Origin: Desulfurispirillum indicum S5
GTDB lineage: Bacteria > Chrysiogenota > Chrysiogenetes > Chrysiogenales > Chrysiogenaceae
Length of the DNA stretch: 64,000 bases
Assembly: GCF_000177635.2 (NCBI RefSeq)
Contig: NC_014836.1
Coordinates: 2,588,001 to 2,652,000 of the forward strand
Direction: 5' to 3'
Position 1 is the first letter of the stretch; each line of letters begins with the position of its first letter. Below the pieces are notes generated by a model. The model was not told the origin of the DNA, did not search any database, and saw only the letters and a program-made list of their open reading frames with translations. Made by a program: the position numbers and the translations under genes. Below are positions 51,407 to 62,295 of this stretch, in pieces.

Positions 51407-51769
51407 ATGGGAAGAGACAGCCGCAAGGCAACCCGCCGCAATCTTATCTACTACTTCCCCGTCTATACACAGGGGTCCCATCGGCTGCTGGGGCGCATTG
51501 TCGACCTGACCGACAAGGGGTTCATGCTCGTCCACGAGGAGCCCCTGCCCCAGGGTCACTACTTTGATGTGTATGTGAAGTTTCCCGCTGAAGCGCGGGA
51601 GTGGGAGAAAATTCACGTCCCTCTACGCGTTCTGAGCCGCTGGAGCAAGCGCGACATCAACGACAGCCTGCTGGCCACCGGCTTTGAGTTCATCGATAAA
51701 TCCGAAGAGGCGGAATATCACATCAATCGCGTTATCATGACCTATAACTTTGAAAAACAGGTGACCTGA
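51407..51769 (+). CDS. Small PilZ-domain protein
   Basis: This 120-residue protein is essentially one PilZ domain: RKATRRNLIYYFPVY (a variant RxxxR loop), DLTDKGFMLVHEEPLP (D-x-T-x-x-G), then RVLSRWSKRDINDSLLATGF. The first motif is degenerate, so c-di-GMP binding is likely but not certain. AAGGAG precedes ATG 51407; the longer frame from 50999 overlaps the upstream gene and is not credible. A bidirectional terminator follows. Confidence 0.82.
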   Translation: MGRDSRKATRRNLIYYFPVYTQGSHRLLGRIVDLTDKGFMLVHEEPLPQGHYFDVYVKFPAEAREWEKIHVPLRVLSRWSKRDINDSLLATGFEFIDKSEEAEYHINRVIMTYNFEKQVT

Positions 51770-51790
51770 AGGGTCTTCTGGAAAATCAAA

Positions 51791-51814
51791 AAGCCCTCCG
51801 CATGGAGGGCTTTT
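51791..51814. terminator. Bidirectional terminator between the PilZ gene and htpG
   Basis: Stem AAGCCCTCC/GGAGGGCTT with a gcat loop, followed by TTTT on the plus strand and preceded by a run of A (T on the minus strand). It serves both convergent genes. Confidence 0.85.
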
Positions 51815-51846
51815 GTCGTAAAGGTGTCGTGTGCTGAAATACCGGC

Positions 51847-53745
51847 TCAGCGCATGGCATTCTCGGCCATAATGCGCGCGACGGAACGGGCGTAAGCGGC
51901 GGGGTCGGTGGGTTTGGAGCCTTCCAGGATAAGGGCCTGGTCGTAGAGCAGGCGGGCGTACTCCTTCAGGGTGCCGCTGTCCTTGTCCTTTTCGTACAGG
52001 CCATTCATGGCGCTGAAGAGCAGGTGGTCGGGATTCAGTTCCAGGATGCGGCTGCCGGAAGGTACTTCCTGGCCCATGGACTTGAGGATCTTTTCCATCT
52101 GGGGGTCCATGTCGGCTTCCCCGGCCACGAGGCAGCAGGGAGAGTCCTTGAGGCGACCGGAGAGGCGCACTTCCTTGACGCTTTCGCCCAGTTCGTTTTT
52201 GATCAGCTCCAGCAGGTCTTTGTGCTTCTCCTGGGCCTCTTTTTTCTTCTCTTCGTTCTCTTTATCCAGGGTAATGTCGCCCTTGACGGCGGACTTGAAT
52301 TCCTTTTCCTGGTACGTGTGCAGGCTGCTGACGATGAAGTCGTCGATTTCATCCAGCATGAAAAGCACTTCGTAGCCCTTTTCCTTGAAGGCCTCCAGGT
52401 AGGGTGAACCCTCCAGTTCGCGGCGGCTGGCGCCGGTGATGTAGTAGATGTGCTCCTGCTCGGCGGGCATGTGGCCAATGTAGGACTGCAGGTCGGTCAG
52501 CTTGCCCACTTCGGTGTGGGTGGACTCGAAGAGCAGCAGGTCGGCGATGGTGTCCTTGCGGGTGGGATCGTAGTGGATGCCCTCCTTGAGCACCTTGCCG
52601 AACTCCCCATAGAAGCCGAGATAGGCGTCGTTTTCGTCGCGCTTCATTTCACCCAGTGTGTCCAGCACCTTCTTGGTGATGGTCTTGCGCATCTGTTCCA
52701 CCTGGCGGTTTTTCTGCAGGATTTCACGGGAGACGTTGAGGGGCAGGTCGGAGGAGTCCACAACGCCTTTGACAAAGCGCAGGTAGAGAGGAACCAGGTC
52801 TTCGCAGTGCTCCATGATCTGCACGCGGCGCACATAGAGGGTGGGGCCGATTTTGAACTCTTTGTAGAAGAGGTCAAAGGGCGCACGCGAGGGCAGGTAG
52901 AGCAGAGCCGAAAACTCGCTGGTGCCTTCGGCACGGTAGTGGATGACCTTGGCCGGGTCGGTGAAATCGTGGGCGATATGCTTGTAGAACTCGTTGTACT
53001 CTTCGGCGCTGACGTCGGACTTGTCCTTGAGCCAGATGGCTTTCTGGGAGTTGAGGGTCTCCTCGCTGATGACCTTTTTCGCGTCGTCGCCCTCGCCTTC
53101 GGTCTTCTCCACATCCATGACGATGGGATATTCGATATAGTCGGAGTAGCGGCGCACGATACCGCGCAGAGTCCACTGGTCCAGGAACTCCTTCTCGTCA
53201 TCCTTCATCACCAGGGTAATTTCCGTCCCCTTGTTTTCCTTGGTGCAGGCATCGATGGTATAGGAACCATCGGCGGCAGACTCCCAGACCACGCCACTTT
53301 CAGCGGGCTCACCGGCCTTGCGGGTGCGCACGGTGACTTTGGAGGCCACCATAAAGGTGGAGTAGAAGCCGACGCCGAACTGGCCGATCAGCTCAGGATT
53401 ATTCTGCACCTCTTCGCTCTTGAGGGCCTGGATGAACTCCTTGGTGCCGGAGTGGGCGATGGTGCCCAGGGACTTGATGACATCGTCACGGTTCATGCCG
53501 ATGCCGTTATCGCTGATGGTGATGGTGGCGGCATCCTTGTCGATGGCAATTTTGATCTTGCCGTCGCCCTCGCCCTCCAGCAGACCGCTGTTGGTCAGGG
53601 AAAGATAGCGCACCTTGTCGATGGCGTCGGAAGCGTTGGATATGAGCTCCCGCAGGAAGATCTCCTTGTGGGAGTAGAGGGAGTGGATCATCAGGTCGAG
53701 CAGTTGCTGAACTTCCGTCTTGAATTCCATGGTTTGGGCTGTCAT
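51847..53745 (-). CDS. htpG: HSP90-family chaperone HtpG
   Basis: This 632-residue ATP-dependent chaperone has the N-terminal GHKL ATPase motifs: ELISNASDAIDKVRY, TISDNGIGMNRDDV, GTIAHSGTKEF, and GQFGVGFYSTFMVA with the glycine lid. The middle domain has SDLPLNVSREILQ. Length is normal. I chose ATG 53745 (after GGAGG) rather than 53787. A CIRCE operator lies 36 bases upstream of the start, so HrcA probably represses it. Confidence 0.97.
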   Translation of the reverse strand: MTAQTMEFKTEVQQLLDLMIHSLYSHKEIFLRELISNASDAIDKVRYLSLTNSGLLEGEGDGKIKIAIDKDAATITISDNGIGMNRDDVIKSLGTIAHSGTKEFIQALKSEEVQNNPELIGQFGVGFYSTFMVASKVTVRTRKAGEPAESGVVWESAADGSYTIDACTKENKGTEITLVMKDDEKEFLDQWTLRGIVRRYSDYIEYPIVMDVEKTEGEGDDAKKVISEETLNSQKAIWLKDKSDVSAEEYNEFYKHIAHDFTDPAKVIHYRAEGTSEFSALLYLPSRAPFDLFYKEFKIGPTLYVRRVQIMEHCEDLVPLYLRFVKGVVDSSDLPLNVSREILQKNRQVEQMRKTITKKVLDTLGEMKRDENDAYLGFYGEFGKVLKEGIHYDPTRKDTIADLLLFESTHTEVGKLTDLQSYIGHMPAEQEHIYYITGASRRELEGSPYLEAFKEKGYEVLFMLDEIDDFIVSSLHTYQEKEFKSAVKGDITLDKENEEKKKEAQEKHKDLLELIKNELGESVKEVRLSGRLKDSPCCLVAGEADMDPQMEKILKSMGQEVPSGSRILELNPDHLLFSAMNGLYEKDKDSGTLKEYARLLYDQALILEGSKPTDPAAYARSVARIMAENAMR

Positions 53746-53780
53746 GTCTCTATGGCCTCCAGGATTGTATTGCATATTTG

Positions 53781-53807
53781 CTGGCACTCGGATTCCTTGA
53801 GTGCCAG
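53781..53807. promoter_or_regulatory. CIRCE operator of htpG
   Basis: CTGGCACTC-N9-GAGTGCCAG, a 9-bp inverted repeat with the 9-base spacer of the HrcA-binding CIRCE element. It lies just downstream of the -10 box. Confidence 0.9.
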
Positions 53808-53810
53808 CGC

Positions 53811-53838
53811 ATTATACCCATCTGACGTAAAAAATCAA
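53811..53838 (-). promoter_or_regulatory. htpG promoter
   Basis: On the minus strand TTGATT (53838-53833), 16 bases, TATAAT (53816-53811), immediately followed by CIRCE. Confidence 0.65.
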
Positions 53839-53902
53839 CGCAAAGCTTGCGCCCGCGGAGCGGGTAACGTACAAAAGCGCCAGAGACCTCACAGGAGTAC
53901 AC

Positions 53903-54463
53903 ATGCCCTTCAGCGCCATTTTCCTTGACCGCGACGGCACCATCAATCGCGAACTCGAATACCTGCACCGCATTGCGGATTTCGCCTACGAAAAAGAGGT
54001 TCCCCAGGCCCTGCAGGTGCTGCGCGCCCTGTGCGACCACCTGGTGGTGGTCACCAATCAGTCCGGCATCGGGCGCGGCTACTACCGCCAGGAGCAGATG
54101 GATGAGCTGAACCGCTTCATGGTGGATGACCTGCGCGACCGCTACGATGTCGCCATCGACGCCATCTACCACTGCCCCCACCACCCCTCACGAGACGGGG
54201 AGTGCCTGTGCCGCAAACCCTTGCCGGGAATGCTGCTGCAGGCTGCCCGTGAACACGGGATCGACCTGCAGCGGGCGTGGATCATCGGCGACAAGGACGC
54301 CGACATCCTGGCGGGCTACGCCGCGGGATGCCAGGGGGGCATCCTGGTCCAGACCGGCCACGGCAGGGAATATGACAACTTCACGCCCCCCCAGGAGCGT
54401 CCCTTTGCCTTCCAGCGCTGCGCCACCCTGCTGGAGGCCGCCCGCTTTCTGCAAGACCAGTAG
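53903..54463 (+). CDS. gmhB: D-glycero-D-manno-heptose-1,7-bisphosphate 7-phosphatase
   Basis: This 186-residue HAD phosphatase works in ADP-heptose synthesis for the lipopolysaccharide core. LDRDGTIN (8-15) holds the nucleophile Asp, VVTNQSGIGRG is motif II, and CPHHP followed by CLCRKP forms the zinc loop typical of GmhB. GDKDADILAG is motif IV. It stands alone between htpG and dnaJ on the opposite strand. A close alternative is histidinol-phosphatase, but the zinc loop plus length favour GmhB. Confidence 0.9.
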   Translation: MPFSAIFLDRDGTINRELEYLHRIADFAYEKEVPQALQVLRALCDHLVVVTNQSGIGRGYYRQEQMDELNRFMVDDLRDRYDVAIDAIYHCPHHPSRDGECLCRKPLPGMLLQAAREHGIDLQRAWIIGDKDADILAGYAAGCQGGILVQTGHGREYDNFTPPQERPFAFQRCATLLEAARFLQDQ

Positions 54464-54474
54464 CCAGAAAAAAA

Positions 54475-54508
54475 AGCCCGCAACCCCAGGGGGGCGCGGG
54501 CGAAATTT
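54475..54508. terminator. Terminator between gmhB and dnaJ
   Basis: GCCCGC/GCGGGC arms, then aaatttt on the plus strand and a run of A (T on the minus strand) on the other side. It can serve both convergent genes. Confidence 0.75.
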
Positions 54509-54533
54509 TCTCTACTTGCGGCAAGCGGGGCCG

Positions 54534-55664
54534 CTATTCAAACATTCCCTTGACCTTATCCCAGAACCCATTGCCCGATGCGGCGCTGTCACCCAGCTCC
54601 TTCTGCAGCTCAAGCAGCAGCTCTTTCTGGCGAGCGCTCAGTTTAGTGGGGGTGTGCACCACAATGCGCACCAGCTGGTCGCCAATGGTCCGTCCGTGGA
54701 TATCGGCAATGCCCTTGCCCTTGAGGCGGAATATCTTGCCGGTCTGGGTGCCTTCGGGGATCTTCAGTTTGGCTTTCCCGGTCAGTGTCGGCACTTCCAC
54801 TTCTCCGCCCAGGGTCACGGTGACGAAAGAGACGGGGACATCGCAGTAGACGTTATTGCCTTCGCGCTCGAAGATGGCATGGGGCTTCACGGTCAGCTGG
54901 ATGTACAGGTCACCTGCGGGGCCGCCGTTCTGGCCGCTCTCCCCTTCGCCATTGAGGCGCAGGCGGTTGCCGGTCTCCACTCCGGCGGGGATATTGACGG
55001 AGAGGGATTTTTCCACCCGCACCTTGCCGACACCATGGCAGTGGGAGCACTTATTCTTGATCTTCCTGCCGGCACCACGGCAGTCGGGGCAGGTCTGGGT
55101 CAGGCTGAAGAAGCCCTGGGTGCGGCGCACCTGGCCGCGTCCGCCACAGGTGGCGCAGGTCTCCACATCCTCAGGGGAGTTGGCACCGCTGCCACCGCAT
55201 TTGGTGCAGGTTTCCATTTTGGGAACCTTGATCTGCCGGGTAGCCCCGAAGGCCGCTTCCTCAAAGGTGATTTCCAGTTCAAAGAGCAGGTCGGAGCCCT
55301 GGCGACGCTGAGTGCCGCTGCGACCGGAAGAGCGACGTGAACCTCCGCCGCCGAACATATTGAAGATATCCTCGAAGTCACCAAAGATGTCTTCGAAGTT
55401 GACATTGCTGTAACCATGGCTCTGGTAGTTTCCGAAACCGCCATTGGTGGAGTGGCCGAACTGATCGTACTGGGTGCGCTTCTGGGGGTCGCTGAGCACC
55501 TCGTAGGCTTCGCTGGCTTCCTTGAACTTCTCCTCGGCTTCCTTGTCCCCCGGATTCTTATCAGGGTGGTACTGGATGGCCAGCTTGCGGTAAGCCTTTT
55601 TTATTTCGGTCTCCGAGGCGTTCTTGTTGACCCCGAGCACTTCGTAATAATCACGTTTTGCCAT
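54534..55664 (-). CDS. dnaJ: Chaperone protein DnaJ
   Basis: This 376-residue co-chaperone stimulates DnaK. The J-domain has YHPDKNPGD with the HPD triad, followed by a Gly-rich region, a Ser/Arg-rich linker, four CxxCxGxG zinc motifs ([32 protein letters not shown]) and the C-terminal substrate domains. Length is standard. It lies downstream of dnaK, but a strong hairpin stands between them, so its level may be set by read-through. Confidence 0.97.
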   Translation of the reverse strand: MAKRDYYEVLGVNKNASETEIKKAYRKLAIQYHPDKNPGDKEAEEKFKEASEAYEVLSDPQKRTQYDQFGHSTNGGFGNYQSHGYSNVNFEDIFGDFEDIFNMFGGGGSRRSSGRSGTQRRQGSDLLFELEITFEEAAFGATRQIKVPKMETCTKCGGSGANSPEDVETCATCGGRGQVRRTQGFFSLTQTCPDCRGAGRKIKNKCSHCHGVGKVRVEKSLSVNIPAGVETGNRLRLNGEGESGQNGGPAGDLYIQLTVKPHAIFEREGNNVYCDVPVSFVTVTLGGEVEVPTLTGKAKLKIPEGTQTGKIFRLKGKGIADIHGRTIGDQLVRIVVHTPTKLSARQKELLLELQKELGDSAASGNGFWDKVKGMFE

Positions 55665-55840
55665 GTGTGCGTATCCTGGTTGGTTTGGGTTGTCTCAGTT
55701 GAAGAAAGAGGGGTTGTATCACAGGGGAAGGTGGTCTGCAATTCCCCGGAAGTTACCCCTGGAAACAAACTGACACCAATGCATCGGACCTGGAGCCACT
55801 CCCGCGTGCATTCGTGTCAGTTCGCTCAAGCAAGGAAGAA

Positions 55841-55867
55841 GCCGTCCCCGGCTGAGCCGGGGACGGC
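55841..55867 (-). terminator. Hairpin between dnaK and dnaJ
   Basis: Perfect 12-bp stem GCCGTCCCCGGC/GCCGGGGACGGC with a 3-base loop, 9 bases after the dnaK stop. The following T-content is moderate (ttcttcctt), so it is an attenuator or terminator. Confidence 0.8.
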
Positions 55868-55875
55868 GAGTGCGC

Positions 55876-57816
<1,941 letters not shown>

Positions 57817-57857
57817 GATGTATCCTCCATTATTCCTTATTCAGATATGTTGTGAGT

Positions 57858-58382
57858 TTACTTTTTGCAGACCTTGACCATGGCGGGGCGAACCACGCGA
57901 TCGTGGAGCAGGTAGCCTTTCTGCAGTACTGCCACTATATGGTTGTTCTCATGGTCCGGCGATGCTTCCTGCATGACAGCTTCGTGATGGTTGGGGTCGA
58001 ACTCGCCATCGGTGGGCACTTCCTGCAGGCCGTACTTTTCCAGCAGATTGGCGAACTGCTTGCGGGTCATCTCCACTCCATCGCGAATGGCCTTGTACGC
58101 TTCATCGCCAGCGGGAATGTGCGAGATGGCCAGATCAAGGTTATCCAGCATGGTCAGCAGGTCTTTGATGATCTGCTGGTTAGCGAAGCGCACGGCGTCA
58201 TGGCGTTCCTTGTTGTTGCGCTTCTTGAAGTTCTCAAACTCGGCATGCAGACGCAGCAGCTGCTCTTCTTTCTCCTGAACCCGCTTCTCCAGATTGGCCA
58301 GCGCGGCACCCTCGTCGGGAGTAGCTCCTTCAGCTGGCGACTGAGCCTGTTCTGATGCCTCGTTTGTGTTGTGTTCGGACAT
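57858..58382 (-). CDS. grpE: Nucleotide exchange factor GrpE
   Basis: This 174-residue protein has an acidic N-terminus, a long helix (EKRVQEKEEQLLRLHAEFEN, FKKRNNKERHDAVRFA), and the C-terminal beta domain with PTDGEFDPNHHEAVMQ and VLQKGYLLHDRVVRPAMVKV. It drives ADP release from DnaK. It lies between hrcA and dnaK with short gaps. Confidence 0.97.
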   Translation of the reverse strand: MSEHNTNEASEQAQSPAEGATPDEGAALANLEKRVQEKEEQLLRLHAEFENFKKRNNKERHDAVRFANQQIIKDLLTMLDNLDLAISHIPAGDEAYKAIRDGVEMTRKQFANLLEKYGLQEVPTDGEFDPNHHEAVMQEASPDHENNHIVAVLQKGYLLHDRVVRPAMVKVCKK

Positions 58383-58417
58383 GATGTTCCTTCACCTCTT
58401 GTATTGTTCTTGTCTCT

Positions 58418-59440
58418 TCACGACTTCATCAGGTCGTCCAGGCAGGACGCGGTTATGTCCACGATATCAATCACGTGCTGATAGTTCATGGACTTGGGAC
58501 CAATAACGCCGATAGCCCCCAGCGGAGCCTGTTCATCGCTGCCGTAATTGCGCACGACCACTGAATAATCGCTCATGTCCTCCACCGGATTTTCCGCACC
58601 AATGAAGATCTTGATACCCTGGGCCTTCAGGCTGTGATCAATGACGTCGAAGATCATCTTCTTCTCTTCAAAACCCTTCACCAGATCCTGGATTTTCTGG
58701 ATATCCTCCACCCTGCGGCCATCCAGCATGCGCAGCAGACCTTCCATATACACCTGCTGATCACTGCTCTGGGTGTGGACACTCAGCTTTTCCATCAGGC
58801 TGCGAAACTGGCGCATCTCCCGCTCCAGGATCACCCGCAGCTTGCGCTGGGCTTCCTGCAGGGATATTCCCACCAGGTGCTCATTGACAAAGCGATTGAT
58901 CTTTTCCAGATCATCGGCCCGCAACTCTGCTTCGGTGGTAATCACCGCGTTCTGCACCATGCCGGACTCCGTCACCAGGACCACCAGCAGGCGTTTGCCT
59001 CCCAGCCCCAGAAAACTGACCTGACGGATCGGCAGCTGCGACAGCCGTGGCGCACTCACAAGGGCCATGCAACCGGTCATGGCCGACAGGACGCGGGAAG
59101 TCTCCTGCAGCAGCTGGCTCTTGTCGTCGGCCTTGCGGCTGAGGGAATCGGATACATTACTGTAGTCCTGCTGTTTGCGCTGCTCACGCTTTTGGGTGAT
59201 GAGTGTATCCACATAAAAACGGTACCCACTGTCCGTGGGAATCCGTCCCGCCGACGTATGGGGCTGGGTGATAAAGCCCATGTACTCCAGATCGCTCATG
59301 ACATTGCGAATGGAGGAGGCACTGAGCCTGATGGAGGACTGACGCGAGAGCGTACGTGATCCCACCGGCTCCTGGGAGTCGATGTAGAGGCGCACGATGT
59401 CCTGCAAGATCACCTGGCTTCTTTCATCAAATACACTCAT
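58418..59440 (-). CDS. hrcA: Heat-inducible transcription repressor HrcA
   Basis: This 340-residue repressor has an N-terminal winged helix (VRLYIDSQEPVGSRTLSRQS, SASSIRNVMSDLEYMGFITQ) and the family segment AGRIPTDSGYRFYVD, followed by the GAF-like and dimerisation regions. It binds CIRCE and needs GroEL for folding in known cases. I chose ATG 59440 (AAGGAG upstream) over 59494. It represses its own operon through CIRCE at 59458, and htpG through the site at 53781. Confidence 0.96.
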   Translation of the reverse strand: MSVFDERSQVILQDIVRLYIDSQEPVGSRTLSRQSSIRLSASSIRNVMSDLEYMGFITQPHTSAGRIPTDSGYRFYVDTLITQKREQRKQQDYSNVSDSLSRKADDKSQLLQETSRVLSAMTGCMALVSAPRLSQLPIRQVSFLGLGGKRLLVVLVTESGMVQNAVITTEAELRADDLEKINRFVNEHLVGISLQEAQRKLRVILEREMRQFRSLMEKLSVHTQSSDQQVYMEGLLRMLDGRRVEDIQKIQDLVKGFEEKKMIFDVIDHSLKAQGIKIFIGAENPVEDMSDYSVVVRNYGSDEQAPLGAIGVIGPKSMNYQHVIDIVDITASCLDDLMKS

Positions 59441-59457
59441 TGCGCTGCTCCTTGCAA

Positions 59458-59484
59458 TTGGCACTCCTTGAAGTTGAGTGCCAA
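59458..59484. promoter_or_regulatory. CIRCE operator of the hrcA operon
   Basis: TTGGCACTC-N9-GAGTGCCAA, perfect 9-bp arms and 9-base spacer, 18 bases from the hrcA start. Confidence 0.93.
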
Positions 59485-59494
59485 CACGGGGCAT

Positions 59495-59522
59495 ACTATA
59501 GTGGCGGCAGAGTTTTTGTCAA
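59495..59522 (-). promoter_or_regulatory. hrcA operon promoter
   Basis: On the minus strand TTGACA (59522-59517), 16 bases, TATAGT (59500-59495), followed at once by CIRCE. The layout explains repression by HrcA. Confidence 0.75.
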
Positions 59523-59626
59523 GATGTTTCCCCCGTGGTTGTGGTAGGATATTGACCGAGTTTGCGCTATATTTTTTCTCTGTTCGTCATTGCTGAGTTC
59601 ATTTTGAAATACTGGAGGAATTGCAT

Positions 59627-60907
59627 ATGAAGCACATCGAAAGCCAGCTCCTGCACGGCGGCTACCGCCCCGACCACACCGGCGCCTGCATCGCCCCTCT
59701 TTACCAGACGGCCGCCTATGAGTTCAAAAGCCCCGAACACGCCGCTAACCTCTTCGACCTCAAGGAATTCGGTTTCATCTATTCCCGCATCAACAATCCC
59801 ACCCAGGAAGTGCTGGAAAAGCGCGTGGCTGCCGTATCCAAAGGCACTGCCGCCCTGGCCCTTTCCTCGGGCATGTCGGCCATCATGCTCAGCATCCTCA
59901 ATATCGCCCGCTGCGGCCAGAACATCGTATCCACCTCCTGCCTCTACGGCGGCACCTACAATCTCTTCCGCCATACCTTTGCCCGCATGGGCATCGAGGT
60001 GCGCTTTGTGGACTCCTCGAACCCCGAGAACTACCGCCGCGCCGCCGACGAAAACACCCGCGCCTTCTACATGGAGTCCATCGGCAACCCCGGCAACAAC
60101 GTGGACGACATGGACGCCATTGCCGCCATCGCCCACGAGCTGGGCCTGCCCCTGATCGTGGACAATACTGTCTCCCCCATCATCTTCCAGCCCTTTGACC
60201 ACGGCGCCGACATCGCCGTCTACTCAACCACCAAATACATGAGTGGCAACGGCTCCAGCATCGGTGGCGTTATCGTGGAAAAGGGTGACTTCCCCTGGAA
60301 CAACGGCAGATTCGCCGAATTCACCGAGCCCGACCCCTCCTACCATGGCGTTCAGTACTGGAGTGCCTTCGGCGATCACGACCAGGCTGCCGCTCGCGGC
60401 ATGGCCTTCTGCATCAAGGCTCGGGTACAGCTGCTGCGTGACATGGGCTGTGCCATCGCCCCCTTCAACGCCTTTCTGACCATGGAGGGTATGGAAAGCC
60501 TGCCCCTGCGCATGGAAAAGCATACCGACAACGCCCTGAAGGTGGCCCGCTTCCTGGAAAACCACCCCGCCGTCAACTGGGTCAACTATCCCGGCCTGCC
60601 CTCCCACCGCGACCACCAGCGCGCCCAGGCCTATCTTGACGGGCGCTGTGGCGGAGTTATCGGCTTTGGCATCAAGGGCGGACTGGAAGCCGGCAAGCGT
60701 TTTCTGGAAAAGGTGCAGATGATCATCCACCTGGTGAATATCGGTGACGCCCGCACCGTGGTCAGCCACCCCGCCAGCACCACCCACCGCCAGATGACCA
60801 CCGAGGAGCGCCGCGCCGCCGGCATCAGCGACGACTACATCCGCCTCTCCATCGGCATCGAAAATGTGGACGACATCATCGCCGATATCGAGCAGGCACT
60901 GCAGTAG
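59627..60907 (+). CDS. metY: O-acetylhomoserine sulfhydrylase / Cys-Met metabolism PLP enzyme
   Basis: This 426-residue member of the Cys/Met metabolism PLP family has SRINNPTQEVLEKRVAAVSKG, ALSSGMSAIMLSI, DNTVSPIIFQPFDHGADI and the PLP Lys203 in YSTTKYMSGNGS. VSHPASTTHRQMT is the C-terminal signature. The family also includes methionine gamma-lyase; the length and the FGDHDQAAARGM insert favour sulfhydrylation of O-acetylhomoserine. ATG 59627 has GGAGGAA upstream. I see no riboswitch before it. Confidence 0.9.
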   Translation: MKHIESQLLHGGYRPDHTGACIAPLYQTAAYEFKSPEHAANLFDLKEFGFIYSRINNPTQEVLEKRVAAVSKGTAALALSSGMSAIMLSILNIARCGQNIVSTSCLYGGTYNLFRHTFARMGIEVRFVDSSNPENYRRAADENTRAFYMESIGNPGNNVDDMDAIAAIAHELGLPLIVDNTVSPIIFQPFDHGADIAVYSTTKYMSGNGSSIGGVIVEKGDFPWNNGRFAEFTEPDPSYHGVQYWSAFGDHDQAAARGMAFCIKARVQLLRDMGCAIAPFNAFLTMEGMESLPLRMEKHTDNALKVARFLENHPAVNWVNYPGLPSHRDHQRAQAYLDGRCGGVIGFGIKGGLEAGKRFLEKVQMIIHLVNIGDARTVVSHPASTTHRQMTTEERRAAGISDDYIRLSIGIENVDDIIADIEQALQ

Positions 60908-60950
60908 CACTGCCGCTTCACCAGTATTCCCAGTTGCACAGGAGGAACCC

Positions 60951-61442
60951 ATGCCATCGTTTGACATTGTCAGCCAGGTTGATCTGCAGGAAGTGGACAA
61001 CGCCATCAATATGACCAGCAAGCTCGTGGAAAGCCGCTACGACTTCCGGGGCAGCAAGAGCGAAATCACCCTCAACAAGAAGGACAAGGCCATCACCATC
61101 CTCACCGAAGATGACATGAAGCTGCGCGCCATCAAGGACTCCATCATCTCCAACTGCATCAAGCGCAGTGTGGACCCCAAGGTCTTTGCCTTCGACGAGG
61201 CAGAAAAGGCTTCCGGCAATATGATCCGCGTCCACGCCCGCATTCAGGAGGGCATCGACAAGGAGACGGCCAAAAAAGTGGTCAAGATGATCAAGGAGAC
61301 CGGCCTGAAGGTGCAGGCGGCCATTCAGGATGAGCAGGTGCGGGTCACCGCCAAGAAGATCGACGACCTGCAGGAGATCATCCAGGTGATGAAAAACGCC
61401 AACCTGGACATCCCCCTGCAGTACGTGAACATGCGCAGCTAA
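60951..61442 (+). CDS. YajQ-family nucleotide-binding protein
   Basis: This 163-residue protein has two ferredoxin-like folds: MPSFDIVSQVDLQEVDNAIN, YDFRGSKSEITLNKKDKAIT, then GLKVQAAIQDEQVRVTAKK and DDLQEIIQVMK. This is the YajQ (UPF0234) pattern. Some members bind c-di-GMP and act as transcription co-regulators; others bind GTP or tRNA. AGGAGG precedes the ATG. It lies 43 bases after metY and may be co-transcribed. Confidence 0.93.
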   Translation: MPSFDIVSQVDLQEVDNAINMTSKLVESRYDFRGSKSEITLNKKDKAITILTEDDMKLRAIKDSIISNCIKRSVDPKVFAFDEAEKASGNMIRVHARIQEGIDKETAKKVVKMIKETGLKVQAAIQDEQVRVTAKKIDDLQEIIQVMKNANLDIPLQYVNMRS

Positions 61443-61472
61443 CGCCGCAGGCGGCTGCTTTCCGACTGCCGG

Positions 61473-62294
61473 TCAGGGAATGCGCCCGGAGCAGGGAACC
61501 CCGGTCTGGCAGAGCCCGCAGCCGATCTGGGGCAGATCGTACCGGCCCTCCAGGGCTTGCTGGGTGGTGCCATACACATAGCCATTACAGATATCCTTCT
61601 CGTGCCCCGCGGGGCCGATAGCGTGAACGGGACAGCGTCCGGCACAGGCCAGGCAGGTCCCGTTTCGCATATACAGACAGTATTCACCATGAAAAGAGTA
61701 GGGACGGGGAGTGACCTCCACCTCAAGGCTGGTCACGACACTGCCGCAGCGATGGGCAATCCCCCTGGCGCTGATCAGGCCATCGCTGATGGAGAAGGTT
61801 CCCAGCCCGGCGGCATAGGCCGCGTGGCGTTCGGACCAGCTTGAAGCGATGCCCACGGGCGTGTCCTCAAATTTCTGCCACGCCGGGGAAAGTTGGGGAA
61901 CCAGCGCCTGCCCACCCTGCTCCCGGAGAAAATCCGCAAGGGCGCGACGCAGCTCCATGTTGATATCCTCGCCCCGGCTGCGCATATGCGACCAGAGATA
62001 CGCGGGGAAGGTCGCCTCCTGGGCGTTGGCGGTACGCACCGCTTCCGTCGACGGCAGAATCCAGCTGATCACCGCGCGGGGCTGCCAGCTTTCCTGCTGG
62101 GCCGCCACCAGCTCACGGGGAGTCAGATGAAAGAAACCGATGATCTGCTTGTACTGATCAAAAAGTTCATCATCGGCGGCAGCGCAGCCCACCAGCGGGG
62201 CATCGAACATGGCCCCGCTCCCGCCACCGGGCAGGCGATTCAACGGGTGACGAAGGACAAAGTCACTGACAAAGGACTCGATACTCCCCAGCAC
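61473..62294 (-). CDS. QueG-like 4Fe-4S protein (epoxyqueuosine reductase family)
   Basis: The protein has 273 residues if GTG 62294 is used. The N-terminal domain and WSERHAAYAAGLGTFSISDG are like those of QueG and reductive-dehalogenase relatives. The Fe-S part has CLACAGRCPVHAIG and then CNGYVYG, CGLCQTGVPC, giving up to two clusters. Short divergent members of this family are often annotated only as Fe-S proteins; a true epoxyqueuosine reductase is usually longer. The GTG follows the nitroreductase stop by one base, so they form an operon. Confidence 0.75.
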   Translation of the reverse strand: MLGSIESFVSDFVLRHPLNRLPGGGSGAMFDAPLVGCAAADDELFDQYKQIIGFFHLTPRELVAAQQESWQPRAVISWILPSTEAVRTANAQEATFPAYLWSHMRSRGEDINMELRRALADFLREQGGQALVPQLSPAWQKFEDTPVGIASSWSERHAAYAAGLGTFSISDGLISARGIAHRCGSVVTSLEVEVTPRPYSFHGEYCLYMRNGTCLACAGRCPVHAIGPAGHEKDICNGYVYGTTQQALEGRYDLPQIGCGLCQTGVPCSGRIP

Positions 62295-62295
62295 C

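Noticed and set aside
59485-59626. SAM riboswitch or T-box before metY
   Set aside because: I find no paired helices or terminator typical of these RNAs in the 140-base leader.
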